This document shows, piece by piece, positions 41,455 through 41,864 of a DNA stretch of 41,864 nucleotides. Positions within the stretch are counted from its first letter, which is position 1. Every line of letters begins with the position of its first letter. The notes beneath the pieces are model-generated. The model made no database searches and had not been told where the DNA came from. It was given only the letters and a program-made list of their open reading frames with translations. Position numbers and translations under genes: made by a program. Origin of the DNA: Chthonomonadaceae bacterium (GTDB taxonomy: Bacteria > Armatimonadota > Chthonomonadetes > Chthonomonadales > Chthonomonadaceae). The DNA lies in the NCBI GenBank assembly GCA_027459665.1, contig DAIDHN010000034.1, positions 1 through 41,864 of the forward strand, read 5' to 3'.

Positions 41455-41864
<410 letters not shown>

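Overview
The window looks like a piece of chromosome from a diderm bacterium of the Armatimonadota type. This is an inference from gene content, not from a search. The clues are a DUF1559-type prepilin protein with the armatimonad-like [18 protein letters not shown] tail, a Tat-exported GH116 glycosidase, Gfo/Idh oxidoreductases beside a rhamnulokinase, a dcw cluster that carries DUF881 and Sbp genes, and an outer-membrane-like beta-barrel protein. GC content is moderate. Purine-rich ribosome binding sites match the anti-SD seen at the end of a 16S rRNA gene at the right edge. No transposase, integrase, CRISPR array or tRNA gene was seen.

Left third (1-8400, mostly minus strand): a catabolic and housekeeping run. 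In transcription order it holds a Gfo/Idh dehydrogenase, an alkyltransferase-like DNA-repair protein, a sugar isomerase-like TIM barrel, an N-acyl-D-amino-acid deacylase, rhamnulokinase, two paralogous aspartyl protease-PDZ proteins, a glyoxalase-fold protein and a possible membrane protein cut by the window edge. A small two-helix membrane protein gene lies on the plus strand inside this run.

Middle (8395-14700): greA and lysS on the plus strand, then a 982-residue class III cyclase-STAND ATPase-TPR protein, a small Ala/Ser-rich protein, and a convergent ECF-type sigma factor gene.

Cell division and sulfur block (14877-24392, minus strand): a strong promoter and a T-box leader stand in front of a threonine synthase-like PLP enzyme, a CysO/MoaD-like sulfur carrier ending in Gly-Gly, and a tandem NIL-domain protein. 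These run with very short gaps or overlaps into murC, ddl, ftsQ, DUF881, sbp, ftsA and ftsZ. The T-box specifier reads AUG (methionine) by its position in Stem I. This suggests the trio makes homocysteine/methionine with a protein thiocarboxylate as sulfur donor, and that methionine status may be wired to the division operon. It is the most interesting candidate system in the window.

Right part (24531-41454): two glycosyltransferases, a second Gfo/Idh enzyme, the primary sigma factor, a prepilin-like protein, two exported proteins of unknown role, a P3A-type proton ATPase, a zinc-ribbon/TM2 protein, the GH116 enzyme and a secreted protein made of roughly thirty HEAT repeats. The window ends in the 3' end of a 16S rRNA gene on the minus strand. 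A strong intrinsic terminator and a convergent protein gene follow it, so no 23S gene is linked downstream.
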